The notes beneath the pieces were generated by a model, which did no database searches, was not told the DNA's origin, and saw only the letters and a list, made by a program, of their open reading frames with translations. Both the position numbers and the translations under genes were made by a program. Source: Gemmataceae bacterium (GTDB lineage: Bacteria > Planctomycetota > Planctomycetia > Gemmatales > Gemmataceae). Taken from it: a stretch of DNA of 64,000 nucleotides. Below are positions 1 to 8,778 of the stretch, in pieces; the first letter of the stretch is position 1; the number at the start of each line of letters is the position of its first letter. The stretch is from contig LR594584.1 in assembly GCA_901538445.1 (NCBI GenBank), forward strand, positions 3,759,051 through 3,823,050. The letters run 5' to 3'.

Positions 1-106
1 GGGTCATCGGTTCCTTACCTCCTGAGAGGTGCCCCGATTACCCGGACCAGCCCGATACCGCAATATGAAACACGGAATGACCCTGTGCAGTGGCTGAAGG
101 GAGGAG

Positions 107-134
107 TTGACAATTCGATCACGGCGGCTACAGT
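107..134 (+). promoter_or_regulatory. Sigma-70-type promoter of the tRNA-Pro gene
   Basis: A consensus -35 box TTGACA (107-112) is followed after 16 bases by a -10-like TACAGT (129-134). The tRNA begins 20 bases further on, which fits a housekeeping tRNA promoter. This is a sequence match only. Confidence 0.6.
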
Positions 135-153
135 GATGCTGTGGAGTAAACCA

Positions 154-227
154 CGGGCTGTAGCTCAGCTTGGTAGAGCGCTTGGTTCGGGACCAAGAGG
201 TCGCAGGTTCGAATCCTGTCAGCCCGA
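154..227 (+). tRNA. tRNA-Pro (anticodon CGG)
   Basis: A complete cloverleaf can be drawn. The acceptor stem is CGGGCTG (154-160) with CAGCCCG (220-226), and the D stem is GCTC/GAGC. The anticodon stem CTTGG/CCAAG (181-185, 193-197) carries the loop TTCGGGA, giving anticodon CGG (188-190), which reads CCG. The T stem is GCAGG/CCTGT around TTCGAAT. Position 73 is A and no CCA is encoded. An integrase gene starts 117 bases downstream and reads away, so this tRNA is the likely integration target of the adjacent element. Confidence 0.95.
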
Positions 228-266
228 CTTGTTTTAAGTTCTTCGCCGATAGCACTTTGCGCTAAC

Positions 267-324
267 CCACCGACGGTCGGTGGTGCGGCTTGAAAGCCTT
301 GGAAATCCAGTACAGTACTGGATT
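267..324. promoter_or_regulatory. Two perfect palindromes upstream of the integrase
   Basis: CCACCGAC-G-GTCGGTGG spans 267-283 and AATCCAGTAC-A-GTACTGGATT spans 304-324. Both have perfect arms around a single central base and lie between the tRNA and the integrase start. Candidate roles are operators for integrase autoregulation or arm-type sites for recombinase or excisionase. No direct evidence separates these. Confidence 0.45.
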
Positions 325-344
325 CGGCTTCGAGACCCACCACC

Positions 345-1610
345 ATGCCACGCAAGAACCCCTCGTACCGCTTCCACAAGGCCCGCAACTGCGCCGTCGT
401 CACGATCAACGGTCGTGACCACTACCTCGGCGTGTACGACTCCCCGGAATCCTGGGAAGCGTACCACCGGCTGATCGCCGAACACCTCGCCGCCCGACGC
501 GAACCCCCTCCCCCGGTCCCGGCCGACACCCCGCTCACCGTCACCGAGTTGATCGCCCGGTACTGGCGCTTCGCCAAGACCTACTACGTCAAGGACGACA
601 AGCCGACCAGCGAGGTCTACTCGGTCGCCCTCGCCCTCCGGTTCGTGCGCCGGCTCTACGGCCGCACTTCGGCCGGTGAGTTCAGCCCGAAGCGGCTTAA
701 GGCAGTTCGCGAGGCGATGATCGCGCACGAGATCACCCGCAAGGTGAAGGTGGCCGACGAGGCGACCGGCACCGTGACGTGGGAGCGCCGGGTCGTCCGC
801 AAGGGGCTGGCCCGGAAGTGCATCAACAAGCTCGTCGGCCGCGTGAAACGGATGTTCGCGTGGGCCGTCGAGGAAGAACTCCTGCCGGTCGAGGTCCACG
901 CCGCGCTGGTGCGGGTCAAGGGGCTCAAGCGGGGCAAGTCCGCCGCCCGCGAGACGCCGCGCGTCCGGCCCGTCGCCGAGGAGCATGTCGCAGCAGTGCT
1001 CCCGCTGGTGCCGGCGATGGTGCGGGCGATGATCGAGGTCCAGCGGCTATGTGGGTGTCGGCCGCAGGACGTGGTGCAGATGCGCCCGGCCGAGATCGAC
1101 ACGACGGAGCCAGTCTGGCAGTACCGGCCGCGGCGGCACAAGACGCAACACCACAACGACGACGGCAACCCCGACCTGGACCGCGTCATCTACCTCGGCC
1201 CGAAGAGCCAGGAGGTTCTTCGCCCGTGGCTGCCGGCCGACCCAGAGGCGTACGTGTTCGCACCGCGCCGCTCGGAGGAGCTGCGGAACGCCGGGCGGAA
1301 GGCGGACCGCAAGTCCAAGGTGACGCCGAGTCAGGCCGCCCGGCGGCCGACGGGGCGGGCGAAGGCACCGCTCCGCAGCTACTACCCCGTGGGGAGTTAC
1401 CGCCAGGCGATCCGCCGGGCGTGTCGGCGAGCGGGGATCGCCGTGTGGCTGCCGAACCAGTTGCGCCACAGCCGGCTCACGGAGATCCGCTCCCGCTACG
1501 GGCTGGAGGCGGCGCGGGTCGTCGGCGGACACCGGGAGGTCGGCGTCACGCAGATCTACGCGGAACAGGACCGCGAACTCGCCCGACAAGTCATGGGCGA
1601 AGTGGGGTGA
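345..1610 (+). CDS. Tyrosine recombinase / integrase
   Basis: This is a 421-residue site-specific recombinase of the phage-integrase (XerC/D-like) family, expected to catalyse integration and excision of the flanking element. The N-terminal part carries a SAM-like core-binding region. The C-terminal catalytic domain shows Arg239 (in CGCRPQD), the LRH box with Arg374-His375, His396 in GGHRE and the nucleophile Tyr405 in QIYAEQD. It starts 117 bases after tRNA-Pro and points away from it, the classic arrangement for an element integrated at a tRNA. The ATG at 345 has no clear Shine-Dalgarno sequence; two palindromes precede it. Family assignment is firm; the attachment site is inferred. Confidence 0.9.
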   Translation: MPRKNPSYRFHKARNCAVVTINGRDHYLGVYDSPESWEAYHRLIAEHLAARREPPPPVPADTPLTVTELIARYWRFAKTYYVKDDKPTSEVYSVALALRFVRRLYGRTSAGEFSPKRLKAVREAMIAHEITRKVKVADEATGTVTWERRVVRKGLARKCINKLVGRVKRMFAWAVEEELLPVEVHAALVRVKGLKRGKSAARETPRVRPVAEEHVAAVLPLVPAMVRAMIEVQRLCGCRPQDVVQMRPAEIDTTEPVWQYRPRRHKTQHHNDDGNPDLDRVIYLGPKSQEVLRPWLPADPEAYVFAPRRSEELRNAGRKADRKSKVTPSQAARRPTGRAKAPLRSYYPVGSYRQAIRRACRRAGIAVWLPNQLRHSRLTEIRSRYGLEAARVVGGHREVGVTQIYAEQDRELARQVMGEVG

Positions 1611-1738
1611 GAACAACTTGAGCACGGGATAAAATGGGACCGTCGGACCAGCCGGCTGATCACCGGCGTGCCCGTCGCGGCTTGCTCCTGCACCTTGGGC
1701 GAGTCGCGGCGGGCGGTCTGACTCTTCAAGGTGCAGTC

Positions 1739-2818
1739 ATGGCGAAATCCTCTCGCGGCCGGGTGCCGGCCGCGGCTCCGTTCACGTTCGCCCCGCCGCT
1801 GGTGGACCAGCGGCCTGTCCGCGCGGCCCGCGACGCGACACTCGATCTGCGGCCCTGGGCGGCGTACACGCTCGGCTACCAGGTCGGGACCATATCCTTC
1901 ACCCTTCACCTCGCGCAGACCGTCCCGCAGTTAGGCCCCGACGGCTTCGCCGCCGTTCCGGGTTCCGCGTCGGTAATCAGGTTGGCCTGTGACCTGCTCA
2001 GCACCGTCGCACCCGCCGGCACGGTCACCCTGATCCGCGAGGCGGCGAACGACCTGGAGGAGTTCAACAACAACGCGGAGCACGCCTTTCACCGCTCCGG
2101 CCGGTTCGTTTGGGACGTGGCTGCGGGCAACTACTTGGCGGGTCGGCTCCCGGTCTTGATGCGCGGCACCCTTCCGGGCGACTCGCCCCTGCTGCCCTGG
2201 CTCGGCCTCGGCCACTCGATCGGAGAGTTCATCTCCAGCGACCCCGCCCCTTCATACCACCCTCCCGTCCCATTCCGTCCCGTTGTCGACGCGGTACGCA
2301 ACCTGCCGAAAGGCGAGCGGGACGCGCTTCGAGAACTCAGAGAGATGGCGGCGCTGATCGACCGACCCGAAGCGGAGGGCGAAGCGGGCCTTCGCCGGGC
2401 GTACGTGGCAAGGCTCGCCGCCGACTGGCCGTTCGACGAGTTGGACCCGTGGCCGAACAGCCCGTTCTTTACAGTCGAGATCCAGAATCTCCACCGCCGA
2501 ATCGACGAACATCTTCTCGTGCGGAAAGTTGCCCCGCCTCCCCGAGAGGTGGATCACGTTCCGCGCTGGGATCACGAGACCGGCAAGCTCCTGTTCGAAG
2601 GCAAAGTGATCCGCCAAGTGGTCCCCCGGGCCAGGACAATTCGACCGGTCCTCGACCTCTTCCAACGCCTGCAATGGCCGTCGAGCGTCGAGACCGACTA
2701 CTCCGACGACAGGAAGGATGATGTTATCGAGTCGCTGAACAGGAATCTTAAAGTGATCGAGTTCTTCCCGAGCGGAACCAAAACCGGGATCGGATGGAAA
2801 CGAAAACGCACTCGGTGA
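1739..2818 (+). CDS. Conserved-looking hypothetical protein
   Basis: A protein of about 359 residues that I do not recognise. It has no signal peptide, no membrane segments and no clear nucleotide-binding motif. The start is placed at the ATG in GCAGTCATGG, because the upstream part of the frame (from 1634) is Arg/Gly-rich and shadow-like. An alternating charged/hydrophobic pattern and a basic C-terminus (GWKRKRTR) suggest a soluble, possibly nucleic-acid-associated protein. It lies between the integrase and the replication genes, on the same strand. Its stop codon falls inside the first copy of a 35-base direct repeat. Confidence 0.6.
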   Translation: MAKSSRGRVPAAAPFTFAPPLVDQRPVRAARDATLDLRPWAAYTLGYQVGTISFTLHLAQTVPQLGPDGFAAVPGSASVIRLACDLLSTVAPAGTVTLIREAANDLEEFNNNAEHAFHRSGRFVWDVAAGNYLAGRLPVLMRGTLPGDSPLLPWLGLGHSIGEFISSDPAPSYHPPVPFRPVVDAVRNLPKGERDALRELREMAALIDRPEAEGEAGLRRAYVARLAADWPFDELDPWPNSPFFTVEIQNLHRRIDEHLLVRKVAPPPREVDHVPRWDHETGKLLFEGKVIRQVVPRARTIRPVLDLFQRLQWPSSVETDYSDDRKDDVIESLNRNLKVIEFFPSGTKTGIGWKRKRTR

Positions 2819-2923
2819 CAACTGGCTTGAGCTTCTCTCAGCGTGGTCCTTCGATTTCGGGGTACAGGCCCTCGTACTTGAAGGAGTCGTGACAACTGGC
2901 TTGAGCTTCTCTCAGCGTGGTCC
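2815..2923. repeat. 35-bp perfect direct repeat, 74-bp period
   Basis: The 35 bases at 2815-2849 recur exactly at 2889-2923, beginning GTGACAACTGG and ending GCGTGGTCC. The first copy includes the stop codon of the preceding gene. The second runs straight into a strong hairpin. The arrangement suggests a local duplication of a gene's 3' end. Confidence 0.9.
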
Positions 2924-2953
2924 GGGTCGTCGTTCTTGACGACCCGGACCACG
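2916..2953 (+). terminator. Strong hairpin, possible terminator
   Basis: The two arms, 2916-2931 and 2938-2953, are perfect 16-base inverted repeats (CGTGGTCC... and ...GGACCACG) with a 6-base loop GTTCTT. It lies about 100 bases after a stop codon and before the next gene. Only a short T-containing stretch follows, so termination is plausible but not certain. Confidence 0.5.
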
Positions 2954-3077
2954 TCATTTCTGCGACATCAGATTTTGAGAACCCCCCTCGAATCCCCCCC
3001 GAAGTCCCCCAGCGAAACGCCGCAAGTCATCCCAAGATGATGCACGTCCACGCAGTCCTTAGCAGGGGGTGATGACC

Positions 3078-3383
3078 ATGTCGAACGTAGAGGAGCGTAA
3101 ATGGTTCCCGCTGGCGCTGGCCCCGCCGCGGTTTCCTGGGAACCCGCACGGGGCGACGGTGACCCGCTGGGCGCTGAAGGGCGTGAAGGTGGGTCCCGAC
3201 GGCGAGCGGATCAAGCTCGCAACCCGGAAGGTGGGCGGGCGGCGGTTCACGTGCCAGGAGTGGATCGACGAGTTCATCGAGCGGGTGAGCGGGGAGCGGG
3301 CGACGGCTGAGGTGCTCTCCGCCCGGCGGGCCGAGGTCATCGCGGCGGAGGAACGGGAACTGGACACCGAAGGCATCGCGTGA
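3078..3383 (+). CDS. DUF1580-like small protein (possible DNA-binding)
   Basis: A protein of 101 residues. The segment with RWALKGVKVG and KVGGRRFTCQEWIDEF resembles the planctomycete DUF1580 family, whose members look like short helix-turn-helix or excisionase-type proteins encoded on mobile elements. I place the start at the ATG at 3078 because the G-rich SD (3065-3069) is 8 bases away; a GTG at 3069 and an ATG at 3072 are also in frame. It may act as the element's directionality factor or repressor, but that is inference from position and size. Confidence 0.6.
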   Translation: MSNVEERKWFPLALAPPRFPGNPHGATVTRWALKGVKVGPDGERIKLATRKVGGRRFTCQEWIDEFIERVSGERATAEVLSARRAEVIAAEERELDTEGIA

Positions 3384-3431
3384 AGGTCCAGAGCGAACGC
3401 GGAACCAGGATGGCGGAATCGGTAAACGGTC

Positions 3432-3465
3432 GCGGCCACTTCCCATGCCAGTGGGACGTGGCCGC
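3432..3465 (+). other. Hairpin between two element genes
   Basis: GCGGCCAC (3432-3439) and GTGGCCGC (3458-3465) form a perfect 8-bp stem. A further inner pairing CCCA/TGGG gives a cruciform-like structure. It lies just upstream of the primase-like gene and could affect its translation or be a replication-related site. I see no further support. Confidence 0.4.
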
Positions 3466-3493
3466 CGGAACACAAACAACTGAGGTCTTACCC

Positions 3494-4279
3494 ATGGGTA
3501 CTGTACGCAAGAATCGCCCCTCCCGCAAGCGGGGGGACGGGGACGAACGTCCGTCGCCGGAGCAACGGCCCGACAAAGACCCGCGCGTCGACTGGCGAGA
3601 ACAGACTTTCAACGCCGGCGACGTGGGGCCGGTCGAGCAGGTCTCCACGCCTCTCGATCTGATCACGACGCTGCGGATGATCATGGTCGACATCGACCCG
3701 CAGCACTTGAACCCCGTGCTCTTCGACGACGGAAAGGGGACCTTTGCGTCCCGGCTGTACCACCAGACCGTTCGCCACTGGCTGGACCGCGATCCCTTCT
3801 GGGGGCGGGCCACGGTACTGAACACGGGCACGGGGTTGCACCTCCAACTCCACCTCGATCCGGTCGTCGAGTTTGCAGGTCCCGCCGACCGCGACCTGTG
3901 GGGTGCCGTCGTTCGTTCGGTCCAGAACACACTTCCCAGCGACCCGAACGCCCCGGGTCTGACGGCGCTCACCCGGCCGGTCGGGTCCGTCAACTCGAAG
4001 ACCAACCGCACGGTGAAGTTGCTGCGGCCGGGGACGCCGGTCACGCCCGACGCGGTCCTCGAATTCGTCGATAAGCTGCGCCGCCGGCCGTTCGCGACCA
4101 TCGCCAGCATCCTGCACGGGGCGGACCGCATCACTCCGTGCCCGATCTGCAAGACGGACGGAAGCACGCTCGCCGCACTCGATCGGGTCGGGCGCTGTTA
4201 TGCCCGGTGTGGGACCGTCAAACTGGCGCAGCTGTTCGGCACCTTCATGTCCGACCCCGCGACTCAAGGGGAGGAGTGA
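3494..4279 (+). CDS. Primase-polymerase-like protein with C-terminal zinc ribbon
   Basis: This 261-residue protein resembles the archaeo-eukaryotic primase (PrimPol) proteins found in plasmids and phages. An acidic pair in MVDIDPQ (Asp66, Asp68) could bind metal, GLHLQLHLD supplies His116/His120 like the s-x-H motif, and the LTRPVGSVNSK segment matches the basic PG-x-x-N-x-K region of PrimPols. The C-terminus has four Cys (CPIC at 216/219, CYARC at 235/239), a zinc ribbon. The ATG at 3494 is preceded by GAGG. The helicase gene follows with 2 bases between stop and start, which supports a primase-helicase pair. Activity is inferred from motifs. Confidence 0.6.
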   Translation: MGTVRKNRPSRKRGDGDERPSPEQRPDKDPRVDWREQTFNAGDVGPVEQVSTPLDLITTLRMIMVDIDPQHLNPVLFDDGKGTFASRLYHQTVRHWLDRDPFWGRATVLNTGTGLHLQLHLDPVVEFAGPADRDLWGAVVRSVQNTLPSDPNAPGLTALTRPVGSVNSKTNRTVKLLRPGTPVTPDAVLEFVDKLRRRPFATIASILHGADRITPCPICKTDGSTLAALDRVGRCYARCGTVKLAQLFGTFMSDPATQGEE

Positions 4280-4281
4280 AC

Positions 4282-5742
4282 GTGGCGACCGGCAAGAAGA
4301 AGGCCGCGAAGGCGGCTGGTGTCCCGAATACGGCGGTCCAACTCTCCGACCAGCTCACCGCCGCAATTCGCACGCTCGGCACGCTGCCCCGGCCCGGCGC
4401 ACGGAAGCTGGTGATTGTTTACGGAATCACGCCCGGCGGGAACTTCACCGTTCCCGCCGAGAACGTGATCCAGCAGATGATCCCGGTCCTGGTGCCGCCG
4501 GACGGCTCGCCCCGGGTCTACGCCTACGGGCAGACGGTCGTCCTCGACACGACGGTCGACGGCCAGGACTCGGCGCTCGTCACCTTGCGCAGCGGGACGA
4601 AGGTCGAGGCGGTGGCCCCGGCGTACCTGGCGAACCTGCTCGTCTGCGAGCACGAGACCAGGACCGACACCATCCAGTTCAGCGTCCCGCCCAAGGCCCT
4701 GGCGGTGCTGCTGAACGCCGAGCCGCTCAGCCGGGCGCTCACCCGGATCGACATGTACGCCCGGCGTTCCCTGTTCTCGCCCGACTTCACCCTCCTGGGT
4801 CCCGGCTACCACCCCGAGTACCGGATTCTGATCCACGGGCCGGAGATCGAGCCCGACATCTCGCCCCTGCCGGGTGCGTCGTCGGCGCTCGACCGTCTGC
4901 CCCCGCTCCTTCGGGAGTTGCTCGGCGACTTCTGCTTCCGCGAGCCGACCGACCTGACCAACTACCTGGGCCTGATGCTGACCGGGCTCCTGACCAACCA
5001 CTTCCTCACCACCCTGAAGGGGCTGGCGCTGATCGACGGCAATCAGCCGGGCGTCGGGAAGACCCTGCTGATGCGGGTGCTGGGCATCCTGCTCGACGGC
5101 GTGGACCCGCACCTGATCCACTACACCCCCGACGAGGAGGAACTCCAGAAGCGGATCTGCGCCACGCTCCGCCCCGCCCGGCAGAGCGTGCTCGTGATCG
5201 ACAACGCCAAGCAGCCCAGCGGCACGCCGATCAGCAGCCCGGTGATCGAGGCCAACTCCATGGCCGCGGAGATCTCGCTCCGCATCCTCGGGGTGAGCGA
5301 GAACTTCGTCCGGCCCAACGACGTGATCTGGTCGCTCACGATGAACCAGACGAAGGTCAGCCCGGACCTGATGAGCCGCGGGCTGCCCATCCGCCTCGCG
5401 TACGACGGCCCGCCCGAGGCCCGCGTCTTCAACGGCCCGGAGCCGATCGGCTTCGCCCGCGACAACCGCCTCGGTCTTCTCGCCGAACTGGCCGGCTTCG
5501 TGGTCCGCTGGACCCAGGCCGGTCGGCCGGAGGGTAGCCGCTCGCACCGGTGTCACCGGTGGGCGAAGGTCATCGGCGGCATCCTCCTGGCGAACGGGTT
5601 CCCCGATTTCCTCGGGAACTACGAGGAGGCGTCGGGCGCGTTCAACTCGGAGCTGGAAGACCTGACCCTGCTCGTCGAGGCGGCGCTGGCCCAGACCGAC
5701 GGGCCGATCCTGTTCATCGAACCGAAGGAGGACGGCCAGTGA
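4282..5742 (+). CDS. AAA+/SF3-like replicative helicase ATPase
   Basis: A protein of 486 residues with a Walker A motif GNQPGVGKT (residues 253-261) and a Walker B-like VLVIDNA (Asp307), followed by an MNQTKVSPDLMSRG region that could hold the sensor and arginine finger. This fits a hexameric helicase loaded by the upstream primase in an element's own replication. The start is a GTG at 4282 with a strong GGGGAGGA Shine-Dalgarno directly after the primase stop; an ORF extension upstream overlaps the primase and is rejected. The next gene overlaps its stop by four bases (GTGA), so the set is translationally coupled. Confidence 0.7.
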   Translation: MATGKKKAAKAAGVPNTAVQLSDQLTAAIRTLGTLPRPGARKLVIVYGITPGGNFTVPAENVIQQMIPVLVPPDGSPRVYAYGQTVVLDTTVDGQDSALVTLRSGTKVEAVAPAYLANLLVCEHETRTDTIQFSVPPKALAVLLNAEPLSRALTRIDMYARRSLFSPDFTLLGPGYHPEYRILIHGPEIEPDISPLPGASSALDRLPPLLRELLGDFCFREPTDLTNYLGLMLTGLLTNHFLTTLKGLALIDGNQPGVGKTLLMRVLGILLDGVDPHLIHYTPDEEELQKRICATLRPARQSVLVIDNAKQPSGTPISSPVIEANSMAAEISLRILGVSENFVRPNDVIWSLTMNQTKVSPDLMSRGLPIRLAYDGPPEARVFNGPEPIGFARDNRLGLLAELAGFVVRWTQAGRPEGSRSHRCHRWAKVIGGILLANGFPDFLGNYEEASGAFNSELEDLTLLVEAALAQTDGPILFIEPKEDGQ

Positions 5743-6155
5743 AGTCGAAATCGAATGCTCCTGCGAAACCGGATCGTGCGCTGCCCGCGGCCAAATGGGT
5801 TCCGATCCTCGACGCGGCGGGGCTTACCCCCCAGGCCCTCGCCGACGCGAAGACGCCGCACGCCAGGGCGATCAAGCTGGGTCAGTGGCTCAGTGCGAAA
5901 GTCGGCCGGGAGATGCCCGTGTGCGTCGGCGGCCGAAGCGGCAAGGCCGTGCTGCGAGTGATCGGTGCGCGGGCGAACGAGAAGCGGTACTACGTCGAAA
6001 TCACCTGGGACCGAGCCCAGGAGCCCGGTCCCCCCAAGGCCCTCAAGGGTGGCGTGTCCAAGCCCAAAAAGAAGGAGAAGTCGAGCGTGAAGCACAAGGC
6101 CGTGACGAAGCCGGCGGGCAAGCACAAGTCCGGCGGGAACGACGAGGGGTGGTAA
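5739..6155 (+). CDS. Small basic hypothetical protein with Lys-rich tail
   Basis: A protein of 138 residues whose GTG start overlaps the helicase stop (GTGA). The first two thirds are a compact domain (GLTPQALADAKTP, then REMPVCVGGRSGKAVLRVIG). The last 45 residues are Lys/Ser/Gly-rich, typical of nucleic-acid-binding tails. Position in the replication block suggests an accessory replication role, but I do not recognise the family. Confidence 0.6.
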   Translation: MKSKSNAPAKPDRALPAAKWVPILDAAGLTPQALADAKTPHARAIKLGQWLSAKVGREMPVCVGGRSGKAVLRVIGARANEKRYYVEITWDRAQEPGPPKALKGGVSKPKKKEKSSVKHKAVTKPAGKHKSGGNDEGW

Positions 6156-6203
6156 TGCGGCGCGGGCCGAGCGGGGCCGCGAACCGGCGAACGCGGGACG
6201 GTT

Positions 6204-6307
6204 GGTGAGTGTGGTGAATAGGAACGGCCCTCACCCGGTGTGGGTAGGGCAGCGGGGAAACGGCACTCAGTGCGGGTCGGGGGCCGTTTCTATTCACCAC
6301 ACTCACC
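6204..6307. repeat. Dispersed hairpin repeat, copy A
   Basis: Inverted arms of 27 bases (6204-6230 and 6281-6307) differ at one position, which would be a G-U pair in RNA, and flank a 50-base spacer. The arm begins GGTGAGTGTGGTGAATAG. Copies B (18437-18533) and C (60807-60905) share the arm sequence but have unrelated spacers. It lies between the small basic protein gene and the DNA polymerase gene, inside the integrative element. Confidence 0.85.
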
Positions 6308-6384
6308 GCGCCGCGGCGTGCCCACGCTCCGCGAACGACATCGGCTGGACTTTTTTCTCACACAGAGCACTCAACGGAGGGGTT

Positions 6385-8658
6385 ATGAAAATTGAACTCG
6401 GAGGGCGGACGTACCCGTTCCGCCCGTGGACGCCCGATCTCGGGAAGGTCTTCAAGCGGACGTTCAGCTTCGACTGCGAAACCACGCGGATCGACGAGGA
6501 GCGGCACTGGATCACACCGGCGTACGTCCTCGGTGCCGCCTTCGACGGGAAGGAGGGATACTTCGTCCCTCGCGAGCACGCGACCGCGTTTTGGGAGGCT
6601 CATGAAGGCGTTGGCGTCGTCTTTCACAACGCCGCGTTCGACCTCGACGTGCTCCAGTTGCTCGCTTCCAAATCGGACGTGTACGCGAAGGTGGAAGCCG
6701 ACCTCGTCTGGGACACTTGGCTCCTCCACCGCCTTTATGCACTGGCGACCGAGGGGCACACCGCCGGCGGCAAGGGCGAGGCGACCCTGGAAGCCTGCGC
6801 CGAGCGGTATCTGGGCATCGACTTGCCGAAGGACGTAGCCGACGCGAAGGGCGAGCCGGTCCGCACGTCCTACGGTCAATGGCTCGACAAGCCGTTCAAC
6901 AAGATTCCTGCGGTGTACCTGGAGTACCTGGGCAAAGACGTAGTCGCCACGCGGCAGGTGTACAAGGAGCTTCGGCGGCGGATCGACGAGGTGCTGGGGG
7001 ATTGCCGCGGCGTCTGGGGCCACGTGTCCGACGAGTGGCTCCATGAGTGCCGGGACCGGTGGGGGCCGCTCACCCACCACATCCAACTGCGGGCCTCGAT
7101 CGTGCTGAAGGAGATCACGCGCAACGGGATGCACATCGACCTGGAGCGTCGGGACGAACTCGTCCCCGCTCTGGAATCGCAGCGGGACCAGGCCGAGTCT
7201 CGCCTCCGCGAACAGGGCGTGCTCGCGAAAGGCGAGGGCTCACAAAAGGCGCTCCAAACCAAGTTCCAGAAGCTGGCGGCACAGCACCCGGAGGTCAACT
7301 TCCCAAAGACGGACAAGGGGAGGTTCGCGACAAGTGCCGAGGCACTTCATGACCTCGCAGGATACGTCACGTTCGTGGACGACCTGCTCAAGTACCGTGC
7401 CGTGGACAAACTGCTGGAGACGTTCCTCAGTAAGCTCGGCCGCGGGGTCGTCCACTCGTCCTTCGGGGTTCTCGCGCGCACGGGCCGGACGAGTTCGTTC
7501 GGAGAACTCAACGCCCAGAACCTGCCGAAGGACGACCGCATCCGCAACTGCTTTGTCCCGTCGAAGGGCCGCGTGTTCCTGGACCTCGACTACTCGACCA
7601 TCGAACTGGCCGCGCTGGCGCAGGCGTGCGTCTCGCAGTTCGGCCTGACCTCAGAGATGGCGGCGCGTATCAACGCCGGCGACGACCTCCACCAGGTGTT
7701 CGCCGGCTTCGTGACCCGCAAGTCCTACGAGGAGGTGACCGACTCCGAGCGCGCCCGGGTGAAGCCGATCAACTTCGGAAAGCCCGGCGGCATGGGGAAC
7801 CCCGCGCTCCAGACCTACGCGAAGGTGACGTACGGCATCGAGTACACCGAGCACGAGGTCGCGGAACTGTCCGAACAGTGGCTCGACCTGTTCCCGGAGA
7901 TGCGGGAGTTCCTCAAGGACACGGTCAACACCCCGCTCGAACTGGCCCGCGCGCTCGGCCTGACGCTCTCGGACCACTACGAACACACCGACGACGGCCG
8001 CATGATCCGGCACCCGGAGAACCAGGGCAACGCGCACGAACCGAACGCGATCCTCGGGATGATGTGCCTCAAGGTGCTGGGCCGCGACCACCCCCGCAAT
8101 GCCAAGGGCAAACCGTACCCGCCAGCGGACCTGGATTACTTCTGGACCAAACTCGGGCAACTCGCTGAGCAACTGCCGGAGAAGTTCGCGAAGGCGATCC
8201 GCTCTCGCACGCCGTCGAAGCAGCTCCAGCGGTTCGTCTCTTCGTTCGTCGGACGCGGCGGGGCGTTCGTGCTCACCGGCCGCCTCCGGGCGGCGGCCAG
8301 CTACACCGCGAGGCACAACACCATCTTCCAGGGGCTGACGAGCGACGGGGCCAAGATCGCCCTGTGGAAGGTCTGGCGCAAGGGCTACAAGATCGCCAAC
8401 TTCATCCACGACCAGATCCTGGTCGAGGTTCCCGCCGCGGACGACCTGAAGGCACACGCCGAGCGGATCAAGAAGTTGATGGTCAAGGGCATGAAGGAGG
8501 TACTCCCGGACGTGACCGTCGACGTGAAATACGCGGCCACCGACCGCTGGCGGAAAAAGGCCAAGGCAGTCTTCGACGAGCAGGGACGGCTGCGGCTGTG
8601 GCGTCCCAAGAAAGACCGTCCGGCGTCCTCGCGTGCTGCACGACAGGGCGCGAAGTGA
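6385..8658 (+). CDS. Family A DNA polymerase with 3'-5' exonuclease domain
   Basis: This 757-residue polymerase lacks a 5' nuclease domain. The DEDDy exonuclease shows FDCET (Asp30, Glu32), HNAAFDLD (Asn82, Asp86) and Y-L-G-K-D (Tyr182, Asp186). The polymerase domain has motif A LDLDYSTIEL (Asp402), motif B with Arg456, Lys460 and Phe463, and motif C IHDQ (Asp676). Two oddities stand out. Motif C has Gln where most family members have Glu (HDE), and the O-helix Tyr of F-x-x-x-Y-G is replaced by Gly (NFGKPGGMG). The start ATG at 6385 follows a GGAGGGG Shine-Dalgarno. Context indicates it replicates the mobile element together with the primase and helicase. Confidence 0.9.
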   Translation: MKIELGGRTYPFRPWTPDLGKVFKRTFSFDCETTRIDEERHWITPAYVLGAAFDGKEGYFVPREHATAFWEAHEGVGVVFHNAAFDLDVLQLLASKSDVYAKVEADLVWDTWLLHRLYALATEGHTAGGKGEATLEACAERYLGIDLPKDVADAKGEPVRTSYGQWLDKPFNKIPAVYLEYLGKDVVATRQVYKELRRRIDEVLGDCRGVWGHVSDEWLHECRDRWGPLTHHIQLRASIVLKEITRNGMHIDLERRDELVPALESQRDQAESRLREQGVLAKGEGSQKALQTKFQKLAAQHPEVNFPKTDKGRFATSAEALHDLAGYVTFVDDLLKYRAVDKLLETFLSKLGRGVVHSSFGVLARTGRTSSFGELNAQNLPKDDRIRNCFVPSKGRVFLDLDYSTIELAALAQACVSQFGLTSEMAARINAGDDLHQVFAGFVTRKSYEEVTDSERARVKPINFGKPGGMGNPALQTYAKVTYGIEYTEHEVAELSEQWLDLFPEMREFLKDTVNTPLELARALGLTLSDHYEHTDDGRMIRHPENQGNAHEPNAILGMMCLKVLGRDHPRNAKGKPYPPADLDYFWTKLGQLAEQLPEKFAKAIRSRTPSKQLQRFVSSFVGRGGAFVLTGRLRAAASYTARHNTIFQGLTSDGAKIALWKVWRKGYKIANFIHDQILVEVPAADDLKAHAERIKKLMVKGMKEVLPDVTVDVKYAATDRWRKKAKAVFDEQGRLRLWRPKKDRPASSRAARQGAK

Positions 8659-8778
8659 GAATGCGTGGGGTGGGTGAGTTGGCCTCGCCGACCCCATCTC
8701 GCGGAACCAGCACGTTGTCCGACCTGCGGGTCGTCCCGAGACGCCGCGGGCGTGGCGTCAATCCCAGCGGAGCCCCCA

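Noticed and set aside
4-409. Minus-strand open frames across the tRNA encoding peptides such as GFEPATSWSRTKRSTKLS
   Set aside because: These are the well-known antisense artefacts of a tRNA gene; the cloverleaf is complete and no ribosome site or family supports the frames.
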